A DNA stretch of 64,000 nt from Alicyclobacillus herbarius DSM 13609 (lineage in GTDB: Bacteria; Bacillota; Bacilli; Alicyclobacillales; Alicyclobacillaceae), in the NCBI RefSeq assembly GCF_000430585.1, contig NZ_AUMH01000009.1, forward strand, positions 62,001 to 126,000. Direction: 5' to 3'. The notes under the pieces were generated by a model. The model saw nothing but the letters and a program-made list of their open reading frames with translations, did no database searches and was not told where the DNA came from. Positions 46,406 to 55,821 of the stretch are shown here, in pieces (position 1 is the stretch's first letter; the number at the start of each line of letters is the position of its first letter). The translations under genes and the position numbers were made by a program.

Positions 46406-46425
46406 CTTTCCAGACACGTACTGTA
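46406..46425 (+). repeat. Dispersed motif copy 5 (weaker)
   Basis: CTTTCCAGACACGTACTGTA, sharing CCAGACACG and part of the rest with the copy at 3487. It lies between two minus-strand genes. Confidence 0.25.
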
Positions 46426-46432
46426 AACGGCG

Positions 46433-47716
46433 TCAAACCTTGCTCATCCTGTGAACGCGAGCGCTTCGTTTCCGGTCCATCCCCCGTTTTTCGCCGAGGG
46501 CGCCACTTTGTGGCGGCGAGCGGTGCCCAACACGGATGAAAAAGCCGTCCAGTATCGCCAAAGCGACTGCTAACCCGCTTACCACCAGAAACATCGTGCG
46601 CGCTGAATACGAGAGCAGCCAGGTATAGACCGGCGGCCCGAAAGCCACTCCAAGAAATCGCACACAGTTATAAAAACTAGTCACGATGCCCCGTTGCTCT
46701 TGGCCGACGACAGACGTAATCAGGGTGTTCAAGCTGGGCAGGATGCTTCCCGTCCCGATGGCCCCTGCGGTTAAAAGCGCGAGCAGCCACCATGGCCTAT
46801 CCACCAGCCAACTGGCGCAGCCGAGCGCCGCCGCCAAGAGTACAAACCCCATTACCAAAAGCCACTTCATGAGCTGCTTGCGGCTGTTCATCAACCAGCC
46901 AGCAGCCAGAGCCGCAAGCGTCTGCGCGACGAGCGGGATCGCCAGATACAGGCCCTGGCGAATGCCCGCCACTTTGTACACCGTCTCGAGCAAGTCCGAG
47001 AGGTAGAACAGCACGCCAAACAGATTGAAAAGGGCAGCCGCACCCGACAGATACGCGACCCACAACCAGTGCCCTTCGCGACGAAACAGTTGCCCCAGCG
47101 AACGCAGGTAGTCGCGCAGGTTTTGACGATTCTCGGGACGCTTGGAATCAGAAACGGTGCGCCACACCACCCAGGCTAAGGGCAGACATAACAGTGGGAA
47201 GACAAAGAATACGGCGAACCAGGCAATCAGTCCGACAGCTGACCCGAGAATCGGGCTTGTGACCTTGCCAAAGGCGTTGCCCGCCTCGCTAGCGCCCAAG
47301 GCCTTGCTGCGTTCTGCGCCTTGAAACTGGTCGGCCATCCAGGCCATGGCAATCGGGGCGGTGCCTGCAGCCCCTATTCCCTGCAGTATGCGCCCAATGA
47401 GCACCCACACGTATGGATGCGGCAAAACGGCTGCGCATACGCCGGCGAGGACACCGCCTGCCCCAAACAAGAACAACGACGGGATGACGACCCACTTGCG
47501 CGAGAGGGCGTCCGAAAACGCGCCGGCGAGCGGAATGACGACCCCCGCCGGCACCGAAAACAGGGTGATGAGCAGGCTGATGGCCATTTTGCTGACGTGC
47601 ATCTGACGGGCCATTTCCGGCAGTACCGGAATCAGGACCGAGTTCCCTAAGACCATCACAAACGGCACGGCGGCCAGTGCACCAATCACGAGTGCTTTCG
47701 ACGTAGACGCGGCCAT
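46433..47716 (-). CDS. MFS transporter
   Basis: About 427 residues, about twelve to fourteen hydrophobic segments. It shows FSDALSRKWVVIPS near the first cytoplasmic loop, and GRILQGIGAAGTAPIAMAWM, a motif C-like stretch of drug efflux MFS proteins. ATG 47716 follows GAGGAGG by 6 bases. Substrate unknown. Confidence 0.85.
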   Translation of the reverse strand: MAASTSKALVIGALAAVPFVMVLGNSVLIPVLPEMARQMHVSKMAISLLITLFSVPAGVVIPLAGAFSDALSRKWVVIPSLFLFGAGGVLAGVCAAVLPHPYVWVLIGRILQGIGAAGTAPIAMAWMADQFQGAERSKALGASEAGNAFGKVTSPILGSAVGLIAWFAVFFVFPLLCLPLAWVVWRTVSDSKRPENRQNLRDYLRSLGQLFRREGHWLWVAYLSGAAALFNLFGVLFYLSDLLETVYKVAGIRQGLYLAIPLVAQTLAALAAGWLMNSRKQLMKWLLVMGFVLLAAALGCASWLVDRPWWLLALLTAGAIGTGSILPSLNTLITSVVGQEQRGIVTSFYNCVRFLGVAFGPPVYTWLLSYSARTMFLVVSGLAVALAILDGFFIRVGHRSPPQSGALGEKRGMDRKRSARVHRMSKV

Positions 47717-47798
47717 CGGAATCCTCCTCGACATGGTCTGTCTAGGAGTTTGTGTAAAATCCCGCGGCCCTAACCCTTTCCGGGCGACCTCTTCCCCG

Positions 47799-48473
47799 TC
47801 AGTCGTCGAATCGGTACGTGTAATACGCCTCTCTGCTTCGCTCCGCCTTGGCCTGGCGCAAAATCTCCGGGCGATGTTGGGCTTCCTCCTCCAGCCGTTT
47901 TAACATCGCCTCCGACTGCGACCGGTGGGCCCGAATCGCCGCCATCTTGATGTCGATGACAGAACTCACGTCATTGATGACATCGGGATCGCCCAGTTTT
48001 TCCCGCGTGTCTCTGGAAAACGCACTGCAGTGCACGACAGGTCGCCGCTCCTTCGGCAACATTTCGACCGCTCGAATCGTGGCTGCCCCGAGCGCGTTAT
48101 GATCTGGATGCACGGCAAACCCTGGGTAATGCGTGATGATTAAGGAAGGATTGAGTTCCTCAATGATATCCTTAATCCGACCGGCCAGTACCTCGCGGTC
48201 CTCAAATTCCACGGTTTTATCCCGCAGACCGAGCAGCCTGAGGTCGCGAATGCCTAAGACTCGACAGGCCTCGCGCAGTTCCTTTTCCCGGACGTCCGGC
48301 AGCGACTCGCGCGTTGCAAAGAACGGTTTGCCCATGTTTCGGCCCATTTCGCCCAATGTGCCGCATACGTATGTGACCGGGGTGCCCGCAGTCGTATGTA
48401 ACGCGATGGTCCCACCGCTGCTAAACGTCTCATCGTCTGGATGCGGAAAGACAACGAGTACATGTCGTTCCAA
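47799..48473 (-). CDS. bshB2: Bacillithiol biosynthesis deacetylase BshB2
   Basis: 224 residues, PIG-L/LmbE family. HPDDETFSSGG at the N-terminus and HPDHNALG hold the zinc residues. BshB2 deacetylates GlcNAc-malate in bacillithiol synthesis. The TTG at 48473 follows GGGAG by about 10 bases. It pairs with yojF as in Bacillus subtilis. Confidence 0.9.
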   Translation of the reverse strand: MERHVLVVFPHPDDETFSSGGTIALHTTAGTPVTYVCGTLGEMGRNMGKPFFATRESLPDVREKELREACRVLGIRDLRLLGLRDKTVEFEDREVLAGRIKDIIEELNPSLIITHYPGFAVHPDHNALGAATIRAVEMLPKERRPVVHCSAFSRDTREKLGDPDVINDVSSVIDIKMAAIRAHRSQSEAMLKRLEEEAQHRPEILRQAKAERSREAYYTYRFDD

Positions 48474-48542
48474 AGTCGTTCATCTCCCTTTTCGCCGGGT
48501 CCGACCCGTAGTCGCCAAGGTTTGGAAGTACCGTCCGGAGGT

Positions 48543-48893
48543 TCAAATACGAAACGGTGTCCGGCTCAGCTCCAGGGCTATCGCCAAACGCCCATCCGCG
48601 TCGTGGCCTGCCATCAGTAGGCGTCCTTCACCATCCACCTCATAGTCAGTAAGCCCCTCTGCGTACACCCAGCCTTCATTCATTTTCAGGCCGACCCGAA
48701 ACGGCCCATCCCCGCTGACAACCCCGCGGTGAAAGCGGATGCGACCATTCCGAATGTAGGCGCAGACGGTCAGCGCAGACTCTTGCCGATGGGCAGCATA
48801 TGCCCCGTTGGTGGTCTCTAAGTGCACATAGACGTCCTGGTTTTCAAAGGCGTTCAAGGCGTTCTGCACTGCCTGTTTATCGATAGGTCCCAT
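48543..48893 (-). CDS. yojF: YojF (DUF1806) family protein
   Basis: 116-117 residues. VHLETTNGAYAAH and VWVYAEGLTDYEV-like WVYAEGLTDYEVD are as expected of the family. It lies upstream of bshB2 on the same strand, the conserved order, suggesting a bacillithiol-related role. GGAGGG lies 6 bases before ATG 48893 (3 bases before ATG 48896). Confidence 0.85.
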   Translation of the reverse strand: MGPIDKQAVQNALNAFENQDVYVHLETTNGAYAAHRQESALTVCAYIRNGRIRFHRGVVSGDGPFRVGLKMNEGWVYAEGLTDYEVDGEGRLLMAGHDADGRLAIALELSRTPFRI

Positions 48894-49024
48894 CATACAC
48901 CCTCCGTCTCAAACCTGGTGCTCAACGCCAGAGCACACTATCTATAGGTTAGCAGAGTGTCGTCCAAACTGCGAATCCCAAATACCGAATTTACCGACCG
49001 TCATACCTGCCCCGTAGACAAGAA

Positions 49025-49055
49025 CGATGGGCAATCCAAACTGGATCGCCCATCG
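49025..49055 (-). terminator. Hairpin after the acetyltransferase gene
   Basis: CGATGGGC pairs with GCCCATCG, and ATCCA with TGGAT inside. The minus strand then has TTCTTGTC. Moderately good terminator. Confidence 0.65.
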
Positions 49056-49073
49056 GTTTTCGCCATCCCTGGG

Positions 49074-49517
49074 TTAACCGGACAGTTCCTTTTCCATGCG
49101 GACGTGCCAGATGCCGGCATCCAGGAACTTCTCCGGGCTGACCACGCGATACCCGAGCCTTTCATAGAACCCTTGCGCCTGACACTGAGCGTCGAGCACC
49201 ACCCGGGCGCAGCCGAGCTGTCGTGCCACAGCTTCCGCCGCCTCCATGACGATCCGGCCGTAGCCGCCACCACGCGCTGCCTTGCGTACGGCCACCCGCT
49301 GAACCTTCCCGGTCTCGTCGTCAAGCCGCTTCACGCGCGCAGTGGCCTGCGCACATCCTCGGGCATCGCGGACGAGTAGGTGGGTACAGGCGGTCACCCT
49401 ATCCAGCTCGTCCATTTCCAACTCCTCGGGGACCCCTTGCTCCTCAATGAACACCTCGCGACGAATTTGTAGACACTCCTGGAGCTGCTCCTCTGTCCTG
49501 ACAACCAGTGCGTGCAT
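49074..49517 (-). CDS. GNAT-family N-acetyltransferase
   Basis: 147 residues. The acetyl-CoA loop is VRKAARGGGYGRIVMEA (Q/RxxGxG/A-like). FIEEQGVPEELEMDELD resembles the YjcF/ElaA group. AAGGGGGG precedes the ATG. Substrate unknown. Confidence 0.9.
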   Translation of the reverse strand: MHALVVRTEEQLQECLQIRREVFIEEQGVPEELEMDELDRVTACTHLLVRDARGCAQATARVKRLDDETGKVQRVAVRKAARGGGYGRIVMEAAEAVARQLGCARVVLDAQCQAQGFYERLGYRVVSPEKFLDAGIWHVRMEKELSG

Positions 49518-49548
49518 CGGCGCCCCCCTTTGCGCGCACGTCGAAGTC

Positions 49549-50712
49549 TTAACGCCCAGTCCGCGTCTCGTACTCTTTTTTTAGCTGCGCGGCGATAATG
49601 TTCTTTTGAATTTCCGACGTGCCTTCATAGATTCGTGTGATGCGGGCATCACGGTAAAACCGTTCAATGGGATAATCCGCAATATAGCCGATTCCCCCAT
49701 GAATTTGCACCGCTTTGTCCGCCACTCGGTTATACACCTCGGAACCATACAATTTCAACATCGCCGCTTCCTTAATGATTTTCTGTCCTTGGTCCGCCTG
49801 CCAGGCCACTTTATACATGTAGGCGCGCAGGGTATCGATTTCCAGCGCCATTTCGGCCAAGTAATGCTGGATGACCTGCTGTTCAAAAATCGGCTTGCCA
49901 AACTGCTCTCGGGTCATTGCGTACTCAAGCGATTTCTCCAACAAGTATACGCATGAGCCCAGACAACGCGCGGCTAGTCCAGCCCGGCCGTTGGCCAGAA
50001 TGCTCAGAGCGTTCACATAGCCGCGGCCGACCTCCCCGAGCACATTCTCCTCCGGGACCTCCAGGTCTTCGAAGTACAATTGCGCTGTCTGTGAACCATG
50101 CAGCCCCATCTTCTTTTCGATTTGTCCGACATGAAAGCCCGGAAAATCCCGTTCGACGATGAATGAGGTGATGCCTTTCGCCCCCGCGCTCGCGTCGGTC
50201 ACCGCCATAACCGTGAATACGTGCGCAATGGGAGCGTTAGTAATGTAGATCTTCTGCCCGTTCAGGATATACCGGTCTCCCTTCTTGACGGCGGTCGTAC
50301 GCAGGTTGGCTGCGTTCGATCCCGCCTGTGGTTCGGTCAACGCGAAAGCGCCAATCCACTCTCCGGTCGCCATCTTGGGCAGATAGCGGCGCTTTTGTTC
50401 CTCACTTCCCAGGGCCACGATGCCTACGCTGCCAATGCCGTTGTGGGCGCCGATGATGGTCGTGTATCCGTTGATAGTGCGGCCCAGTTCCTCGAACACC
50501 GCACACTTGCCGAGCATCGACAGCCCGAGTCCGCCGTATTCTTCTGGGATGCTGAGCCCAAACAAACCGAGTTCTTTCGACTTCTCGAGCAACGCGTCCG
50601 GAACCCGGTCCTGCTCCTCAATCTGCATCGCCAACGGCTCCACTTCGTGATCGACAAAATCACGGACGGTTTGTTTCATCTCCATCACGTCTGGTGGCAA
50701 CCGAAACTCCAA
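49549..50712 (-). CDS. Acyl-CoA dehydrogenase
   Basis: 387 residues. FAD-dependent beta-oxidation enzyme; FALTEPQAGSNAANLRTTA is the FAD/substrate block and IYEGTSEIQ contains the catalytic glutamate. TTG start with GGGGGAG 6 bases upstream. The adjacent IclR regulator may control it. Confidence 0.94.
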   Translation of the reverse strand: MEFRLPPDVMEMKQTVRDFVDHEVEPLAMQIEEQDRVPDALLEKSKELGLFGLSIPEEYGGLGLSMLGKCAVFEELGRTINGYTTIIGAHNGIGSVGIVALGSEEQKRRYLPKMATGEWIGAFALTEPQAGSNAANLRTTAVKKGDRYILNGQKIYITNAPIAHVFTVMAVTDASAGAKGITSFIVERDFPGFHVGQIEKKMGLHGSQTAQLYFEDLEVPEENVLGEVGRGYVNALSILANGRAGLAARCLGSCVYLLEKSLEYAMTREQFGKPIFEQQVIQHYLAEMALEIDTLRAYMYKVAWQADQGQKIIKEAAMLKLYGSEVYNRVADKAVQIHGGIGYIADYPIERFYRDARITRIYEGTSEIQKNIIAAQLKKEYETRTGR

Positions 50713-50744
50713 GGTTTTCTCCCCCTCTTCATAAACATGGTCTG

Positions 50745-51530
50745 TTAGGCGTATTCATCGGCTACAGCCATACCACCGTGTTGACGCGAAAGCCGTCGCG
50801 TGTGCTCCAGCAGAACGCGGACGGTCTTGGCGACAGTCTCCTCATCCAGCTGCGAAGTCATCGCCAGCGACGACATGACCAACTCGACACGCCCTGACTT
50901 CCCGAAAATCGGGGCGGCAATCGACGTGATACCTTGCATCAACGTGCCGTGAGATACGGTGTAGCCTCGACGGCGCGCCTCGCGCAAGGAGGCCAGGAAT
51001 TCTTCCGGCTCGACCTCCGTATGCGAGGTGTACCGAATCATCCCTCGCTCGACAAACCGCTGCCACTCGGATTCGTCGTCGAAGGCGAGAAAACAGCGAC
51101 CAAACGCAGCCCCCCCGAGCGGGAACTGCTGACCAATCGAAACCGAGATGGTGGGATGGTCATGGGCCGGCTGTTCGGAAGCAATGTAGATGAGCCTATC
51201 GTCCTGCAGGCGTTCGACCAGGACTGTGGTGAACCCGGTCGCTTCCGCCACCACGGCCAGTTCCGCCATGGCTGCCGAGACAAAGTCGTTCAACGCACTC
51301 GCCCGCTTGCCGAGCGGGATGAGATAGGGACCGAGACTGTATTTTTTCGTCTCCGAGTCATACTTGAGAAAATCTTCCCTTTCCAGCGTCCGTAGTACGC
51401 GCAGGCAGGTGGTCTTGTTGGTGTTCAGCCGTTCCGCAATTTCCTTCAGAGAGCAGTGCTTGTGCTTATAGCGGCTGAGGAGTTTCAGGATGCGAGCCGC
51501 CAAGGCGACAGACGGAACCTCATATTCCAT
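50745..51530 (-). CDS. IclR-family transcriptional regulator
   Basis: 261 residues. Winged helix-turn-helix at about 25-55 (SLKEIAERLNTNKTTCLRVL), then an effector domain about 80-245. It lies 32 bases upstream of the acyl-CoA dehydrogenase gene on the same strand, so regulation of that gene is likely but unproven. Confidence 0.92.
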   Translation of the reverse strand: MEYEVPSVALAARILKLLSRYKHKHCSLKEIAERLNTNKTTCLRVLRTLEREDFLKYDSETKKYSLGPYLIPLGKRASALNDFVSAAMAELAVVAEATGFTTVLVERLQDDRLIYIASEQPAHDHPTISVSIGQQFPLGGAAFGRCFLAFDDESEWQRFVERGMIRYTSHTEVEPEEFLASLREARRRGYTVSHGTLMQGITSIAAPIFGKSGRVELVMSSLAMTSQLDEETVAKTVRVLLEHTRRLSRQHGGMAVADEYA

Positions 51531-51657
51531 ACACTCACCCCCTCCAGCCGACCAAATAAGCGCTTACATTACATATTTGAAACTCTATTTCGACAATGGA
51601 CCGCAGTCTCATGGTACGCCTTCACCGAGGCGGCGTCAATACGAATCAATGCCGAAA

Positions 51658-51707
51658 GGGGCTGTCCCTTTGCAAAAACCTCATCGGTTTGTGCAAAGGG
51701 ACGCCCC
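51658..51707 (-). terminator. Long terminator of the S9 peptidase gene
   Basis: GGGGC-GTCCCTTTGCA pairs with its complement, with AAACC/GGTTT inside. On the minus strand it is followed by TTTCGG. It starts 17 bases after the stop. Confidence 0.72.
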
Positions 51708-51723
51708 ATCAAGCTGCGGTGAA

Positions 51724-53838
51724 TCATTCGGGCCGATGACTATCGATAAAATTGAATATGGCGTAAAGCCGGGCCAGCCGCAGTTTCGGCTTGCCTCCGC
51801 GGGATAAGCCGTGGCTGGCATTGGGAATCCGCAACAACTCAACTTCCGCACCGCGCCGTTTGAGCGTCGTGTACAGCTGTTCTGCCTGTTCCATCGGACA
51901 GCGCAGGTCGTTCTCCGAATGGATGATTAAGAGCGGGGTCGTGATGCGGTCTGCATACGCCAGCGGCGACATCTGCCACAATCGATCCCGTTCGGCAATC
52001 ACATCGCTCACGCCCAGTTGACTCTCGACGAACAAAGGGCCGATATCGCTGCAGCCGTAAAACGAAATCCAGTTTGAAATCGAGCGTTGCGTGACCGCGG
52101 CAAAAAACCTATCCGTATGCCCAACCAGCCAATTGGTCATAAACCCGCCGTAGCTGCCCCCGGTGACCGCAACCCGCTGCCCGTCCAAAAAGTCGAACTG
52201 ACCCAGGGCAGCGTCCAACCCGTTCAGAACATCCGCCGCGTCCGCTTCGCCATAGTGATGCCGGACCGCATTGACAAACTCCTGGCCATAGCTCGTACCG
52301 CCGCGGGGATTGGTGTAAACCACCGCATATCCCTGCGCTGCAAACCATTGCATCTCTTGAAACATAGCATAGCCGTAGTGCGTCTGCGGACCGCCGTGGA
52401 TCTCGAGCAGGACCGGATACTTCCGACCAGGTTCACAGTTCACCGGCTTCATCACCCAACCTTGAACTTGCCACCCGTCGACGGACGAATACGAAAACGG
52501 TTCGGGATCTACAAGGGAGACTTCCTCCAGCCACTCGTTCGAGCGGTCCAAGCGCGTCTCCTGCGTCGGGAAAAACGGCACCTTCCCGTCCAACGCGTCC
52601 ATCACCGTACGTGGAGTCCGCGGTCGTACCCCCTCCCCGATGCGTACCGCTGCCACCCTGCCTGGGTGCGTGGGGGTAGCGTAGGTGATGACAAATTGAG
52701 CCTCCCCATCACTGGTGAAGCCGTACACGTCTCGATCGCCGCCGATAACGACTTCGCCCAGTGGCGTGCTCCCGTCCGTCGCAAACCGGACGACTTCACA
52801 GCGGCCTTGACGCGCCGACAACACGTAGACATAACGGCCATCCTTCGACCAGACGGGCGCTTGCGTTTTCACCTGACCATGCATGTCCGAGCCGGTCGCA
52901 TCCCCGAGTTCGTCGGGAAACGCCTGTGTGAGCTTGGTCAGCGTCCCATCCTGGCGCGACAGCACAAACAGGTGTGTATGGGCGGCGGACCAATACTCAT
53001 ACAGTTCCTCTCCATGCCCGAGAATCGCCAGGGAGCGACCGTCGGGTGCGTACGCCAATTCATGCGCGACCACGTTTTCCGTGAGCAGTTCGGCCTCGCC
53101 GCCGCTTGCCGACAAGCGGTAGACGTCTTCATACCACCAATGGATGTCCGGGTTCTCACGTCGGTTCGTCGTAAAGACCAGTTCCGTTCCGTCTGGAGCG
53201 ACCGCAAACGAAGAAACGCCCTCGGGTTCCCGCGTAAGCTGCCGGCAATCGCCCGTATCGACGTCAATTTGCACCAATTGCCGTATACGTTCCCGGGACA
53301 ACCCGACGCCATCCGCTTTGTAATACAAGCGACCATACCGTTTGGGGTTCTCCGCCCACTCCTGATTCTCTTTATCCAGCGCCTCTTTGACTTCTTTATC
53401 GGAAAGACCGGGGTCCAGAAGTTCAACCTCACCCACATCCGGATATCTCGACACCGGGACCAACGCATACAGACTGTGCCCATCCGGGGCCCAGGCCAAA
53501 CGGCTCGGCGCATAGCGCAGCCGAGTCAGCCGGCGTGCCTCGCCCCCGTCCCTCGGCAATAACCAAACCTGGGTACCGTAGGCACGGTTGGACACAAAAG
53601 CGACCTGACTCCCATCGGGAGACCACACGGCTTCATAGTTGTTTGTGCCGGCACTTGTGAGGTCCCGTACCTCCTCTCCGTCAATGCGCGCCAAAACCAG
53701 CTGGGTCTCGTAATCATCCTCCTTCTCCTTTGCCGTCATGCGCTCGAAGATGACCCACTGCCCGTCGGGCGACAGCGCGGGATTGGATAACCAAGCAAAA
53801 CGATATAAATCCTCCGCGGTGAGGGTGCGTTTCGACAT
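51724..53838 (-). CDS. Prolyl oligopeptidase family S9 peptidase
   Basis: 704 residues. An N-terminal beta-propeller (about 15-430, with repeated SPDG units) precedes an alpha/beta-hydrolase domain. Catalytic Ser in GGSYGGFM, Asp in HSENDLRCP, His in ASHGLSRGG. Acylaminoacyl-peptidase-like; it likely degrades peptides in the cytosol. ATG 53838 follows AGGAGGG by 8 bases; the frame extends further upstream. Confidence 0.95.
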   Translation of the reverse strand: MSKRTLTAEDLYRFAWLSNPALSPDGQWVIFERMTAKEKEDDYETQLVLARIDGEEVRDLTSAGTNNYEAVWSPDGSQVAFVSNRAYGTQVWLLPRDGGEARRLTRLRYAPSRLAWAPDGHSLYALVPVSRYPDVGEVELLDPGLSDKEVKEALDKENQEWAENPKRYGRLYYKADGVGLSRERIRQLVQIDVDTGDCRQLTREPEGVSSFAVAPDGTELVFTTNRRENPDIHWWYEDVYRLSASGGEAELLTENVVAHELAYAPDGRSLAILGHGEELYEYWSAAHTHLFVLSRQDGTLTKLTQAFPDELGDATGSDMHGQVKTQAPVWSKDGRYVYVLSARQGRCEVVRFATDGSTPLGEVVIGGDRDVYGFTSDGEAQFVITYATPTHPGRVAAVRIGEGVRPRTPRTVMDALDGKVPFFPTQETRLDRSNEWLEEVSLVDPEPFSYSSVDGWQVQGWVMKPVNCEPGRKYPVLLEIHGGPQTHYGYAMFQEMQWFAAQGYAVVYTNPRGGTSYGQEFVNAVRHHYGEADAADVLNGLDAALGQFDFLDGQRVAVTGGSYGGFMTNWLVGHTDRFFAAVTQRSISNWISFYGCSDIGPLFVESQLGVSDVIAERDRLWQMSPLAYADRITTPLLIIHSENDLRCPMEQAEQLYTTLKRRGAEVELLRIPNASHGLSRGGKPKLRLARLYAIFNFIDSHRPE

Positions 53839-53986
53839 TCCCGATTCCCTCCTGGATTCACGCAAGTTGAATGAAGTTTAATGAAATGATTTTACCAAAT
53901 CACGCCGAGACGGTGCACGCTGCCCATGCGTAATTCCGCACTTCCGCGCAAACACTACCGAAAAAGCAAGGATGAGGTGAATTTGT

Positions 53987-54880
53987 ATGCGGTGGCGTCA
54001 CACGCTGCTCTCGACTTTTACCACGGCCGGGATGTGCCTGGCTTGTCTCGCGTCACCTGCGTGGGCAGCCGAATCGCCTGCCGCAGCCAAGCAGTTCGCT
54101 CCCTCGGCCCTGACCTTTGTCTCCTATAACACGCACGGCGGGGTCGGCATGGATGGAAAATACGATTTGCAGCGAATAGCGAAGGTGATTGCCCAAACCC
54201 ATGCGGATGTCGTCGGGTTGCAAGAGGTGGGCGCTTACTGGCATGAACACGCTCAGGAGGACGATGAAGCGGAGTTTTACAGCAAACGGTTGCACATGTA
54301 CGGTTTTTTCGCCCCCATCTTTGACCTCGACGCACATAGACCGGGTGACCCCCGCCGTCGATACGGAGTGCTTCTGCTCAGCCGGTTTCCCATGCACGAG
54401 GTGGAAAACCACCCGATAGCGCGGAGGTTCACCCAACATCATCAGGAAATCGTCGCGGCCAAGCCTGGGTTTGCCGAGGCAGTCATGCAAATCGATGGTC
54501 AGGACTTGCACGTCTACCTCACACATTTGGATTATCGGCGAGACCCTCAGGTTCGGGAACGCCAGGTGCATGACATGATGCGCATCATCGCCCAAGACCG
54601 GGGGCCAAAGGTACTGATGGGTGACTTAAACGCCACCCCTTCTGCACCTGAACTACAACCGTTGTGGCGTGTGTTTGCTAACGCGCTGGGGAAGTGTTCG
54701 AATCCTTGCATGACCTTTCCGGCCGACGCGCCCAACCGCCTGATTGACTACGTGTTGGTCAGCCGAGGAATGGAGGTGAAGGACGCACAGGTCATCGACA
54801 GTCAGGCATCCGACCACCGGCCGGTACGCGTCCAGTTGGTCCTGCCGGCCGGAAAAAAGGAGAATCCGTCACTGGCTTGA
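53987..54880 (+). CDS. Secreted endonuclease/exonuclease/phosphatase-family hydrolase
   Basis: 297 residues, with a Sec signal peptide (about 1-27, LACLASPAWA-AES). The EEP fold is clear: SYNTHGGVGMD, GLQEVGAYW, LTHLDYR, LMGDLNATP and SDHRPV with metal and catalytic residues. Likely a secreted phosphodiesterase or DNase-like enzyme. Confidence 0.88.
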   Translation: MRWRHTLLSTFTTAGMCLACLASPAWAAESPAAAKQFAPSALTFVSYNTHGGVGMDGKYDLQRIAKVIAQTHADVVGLQEVGAYWHEHAQEDDEAEFYSKRLHMYGFFAPIFDLDAHRPGDPRRRYGVLLLSRFPMHEVENHPIARRFTQHHQEIVAAKPGFAEAVMQIDGQDLHVYLTHLDYRRDPQVRERQVHDMMRIIAQDRGPKVLMGDLNATPSAPELQPLWRVFANALGKCSNPCMTFPADAPNRLIDYVLVSRGMEVKDAQVIDSQASDHRPVRVQLVLPAGKKENPSLA

Positions 54881-54957
54881 CCCAGTTCTCACCAGGCGTG
54901 AATTGTTATACACTGATTGGAACATTGTAGCGAGCCATTCGAACAAGGGAACCGGTG

Positions 54958-55821
54958 ATGAAACCTATGAAACGAACTTGGATGGTCTTAGCGGCTGCAA
55001 TCGTCACCATCGCAGGGGGGCTGGCCGGATTTACCCATTACGGCTCGCCCCACCGCGAGTCTACCTCCCCTGGATCGACCTATCCCGGAGCCATGCACCC
55101 CAGGGCGACCTATCCAAGAGCGACGAATGGTGAAGAAACCACCAGCCTCCCGCGGTTCCAACAGGAAAAGGTGCTGGTCGTGGGGGGCTCGATGGCGCGC
55201 GGGTGGTTGGACCCAAAACGCGATAGCTACATTCGGCGCGCGTTCTCAGAGTTGAGTGAAACGACCCCGGTGAGATGGCAATACGTGGACCACTCCCGGC
55301 CGGGATCGCGCGCGGTCGATTTTCGTCACCAATACCCAGAGTGGCTGACCCAAGATCATCCGCAGGTCGTGGCCATATCCTGGGGCCTATTGAACGACTG
55401 CCACAAGCACACCCCCATGGTGCGCTTTCGTCGCGCCATTCGTTCCGAAATCGCCACGGCTCTCGCTCAGCACAGCGTGGTGATGATAATTACTCCGCCG
55501 GTTACGGAGGCATCCTCGACCTATTTTCGCCACAGCACAGCGCGTTACGTGAACGCCGAGCTGAAAGTGGCGCGAGCGTTTCACAACCCGAACGTCCACA
55601 TCTATGACGTACTCGGGCAGATGCGGCGATATCTGGCTGCCCACGGCCAGACATATCAGGCCTACAAGGGGAACGCCTGGCACCCCAATCGAGCCGGACA
55701 TCGCTTGGCAGGAGAGGTCTTGTATGCCGACATCGTTCAGACGCTTGGCCGCGGTCCTATACACTACCGCGAATTTCCTCAAATAACTGAAGCCACAACG
55801 GTCCAATCTGTTCGATACTGA
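54958..55821 (+). CDS. Membrane-anchored SGNH/GDSL-like hydrolase
   Basis: 287 residues. An N-terminal membrane segment (about 8-26) and a low-complexity STSPGSTYPGAMHPRATYPR stretch precede the SGNH domain. Block I is VLVVGGSMARGW (GGS in place of GDS), block III is WGLLND, and block V is WHPNRAGH. An esterase or acyl transferase acting on envelope polymers is plausible. The last 21 codons run antisense into the GT4 gene. Confidence 0.8.
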   Translation: MKPMKRTWMVLAAAIVTIAGGLAGFTHYGSPHRESTSPGSTYPGAMHPRATYPRATNGEETTSLPRFQQEKVLVVGGSMARGWLDPKRDSYIRRAFSELSETTPVRWQYVDHSRPGSRAVDFRHQYPEWLTQDHPQVVAISWGLLNDCHKHTPMVRFRRAIRSEIATALAQHSVVMIITPPVTEASSTYFRHSTARYVNAELKVARAFHNPNVHIYDVLGQMRRYLAAHGQTYQAYKGNAWHPNRAGHRLAGEVLYADIVQTLGRGPIHYREFPQITEATTVQSVRY

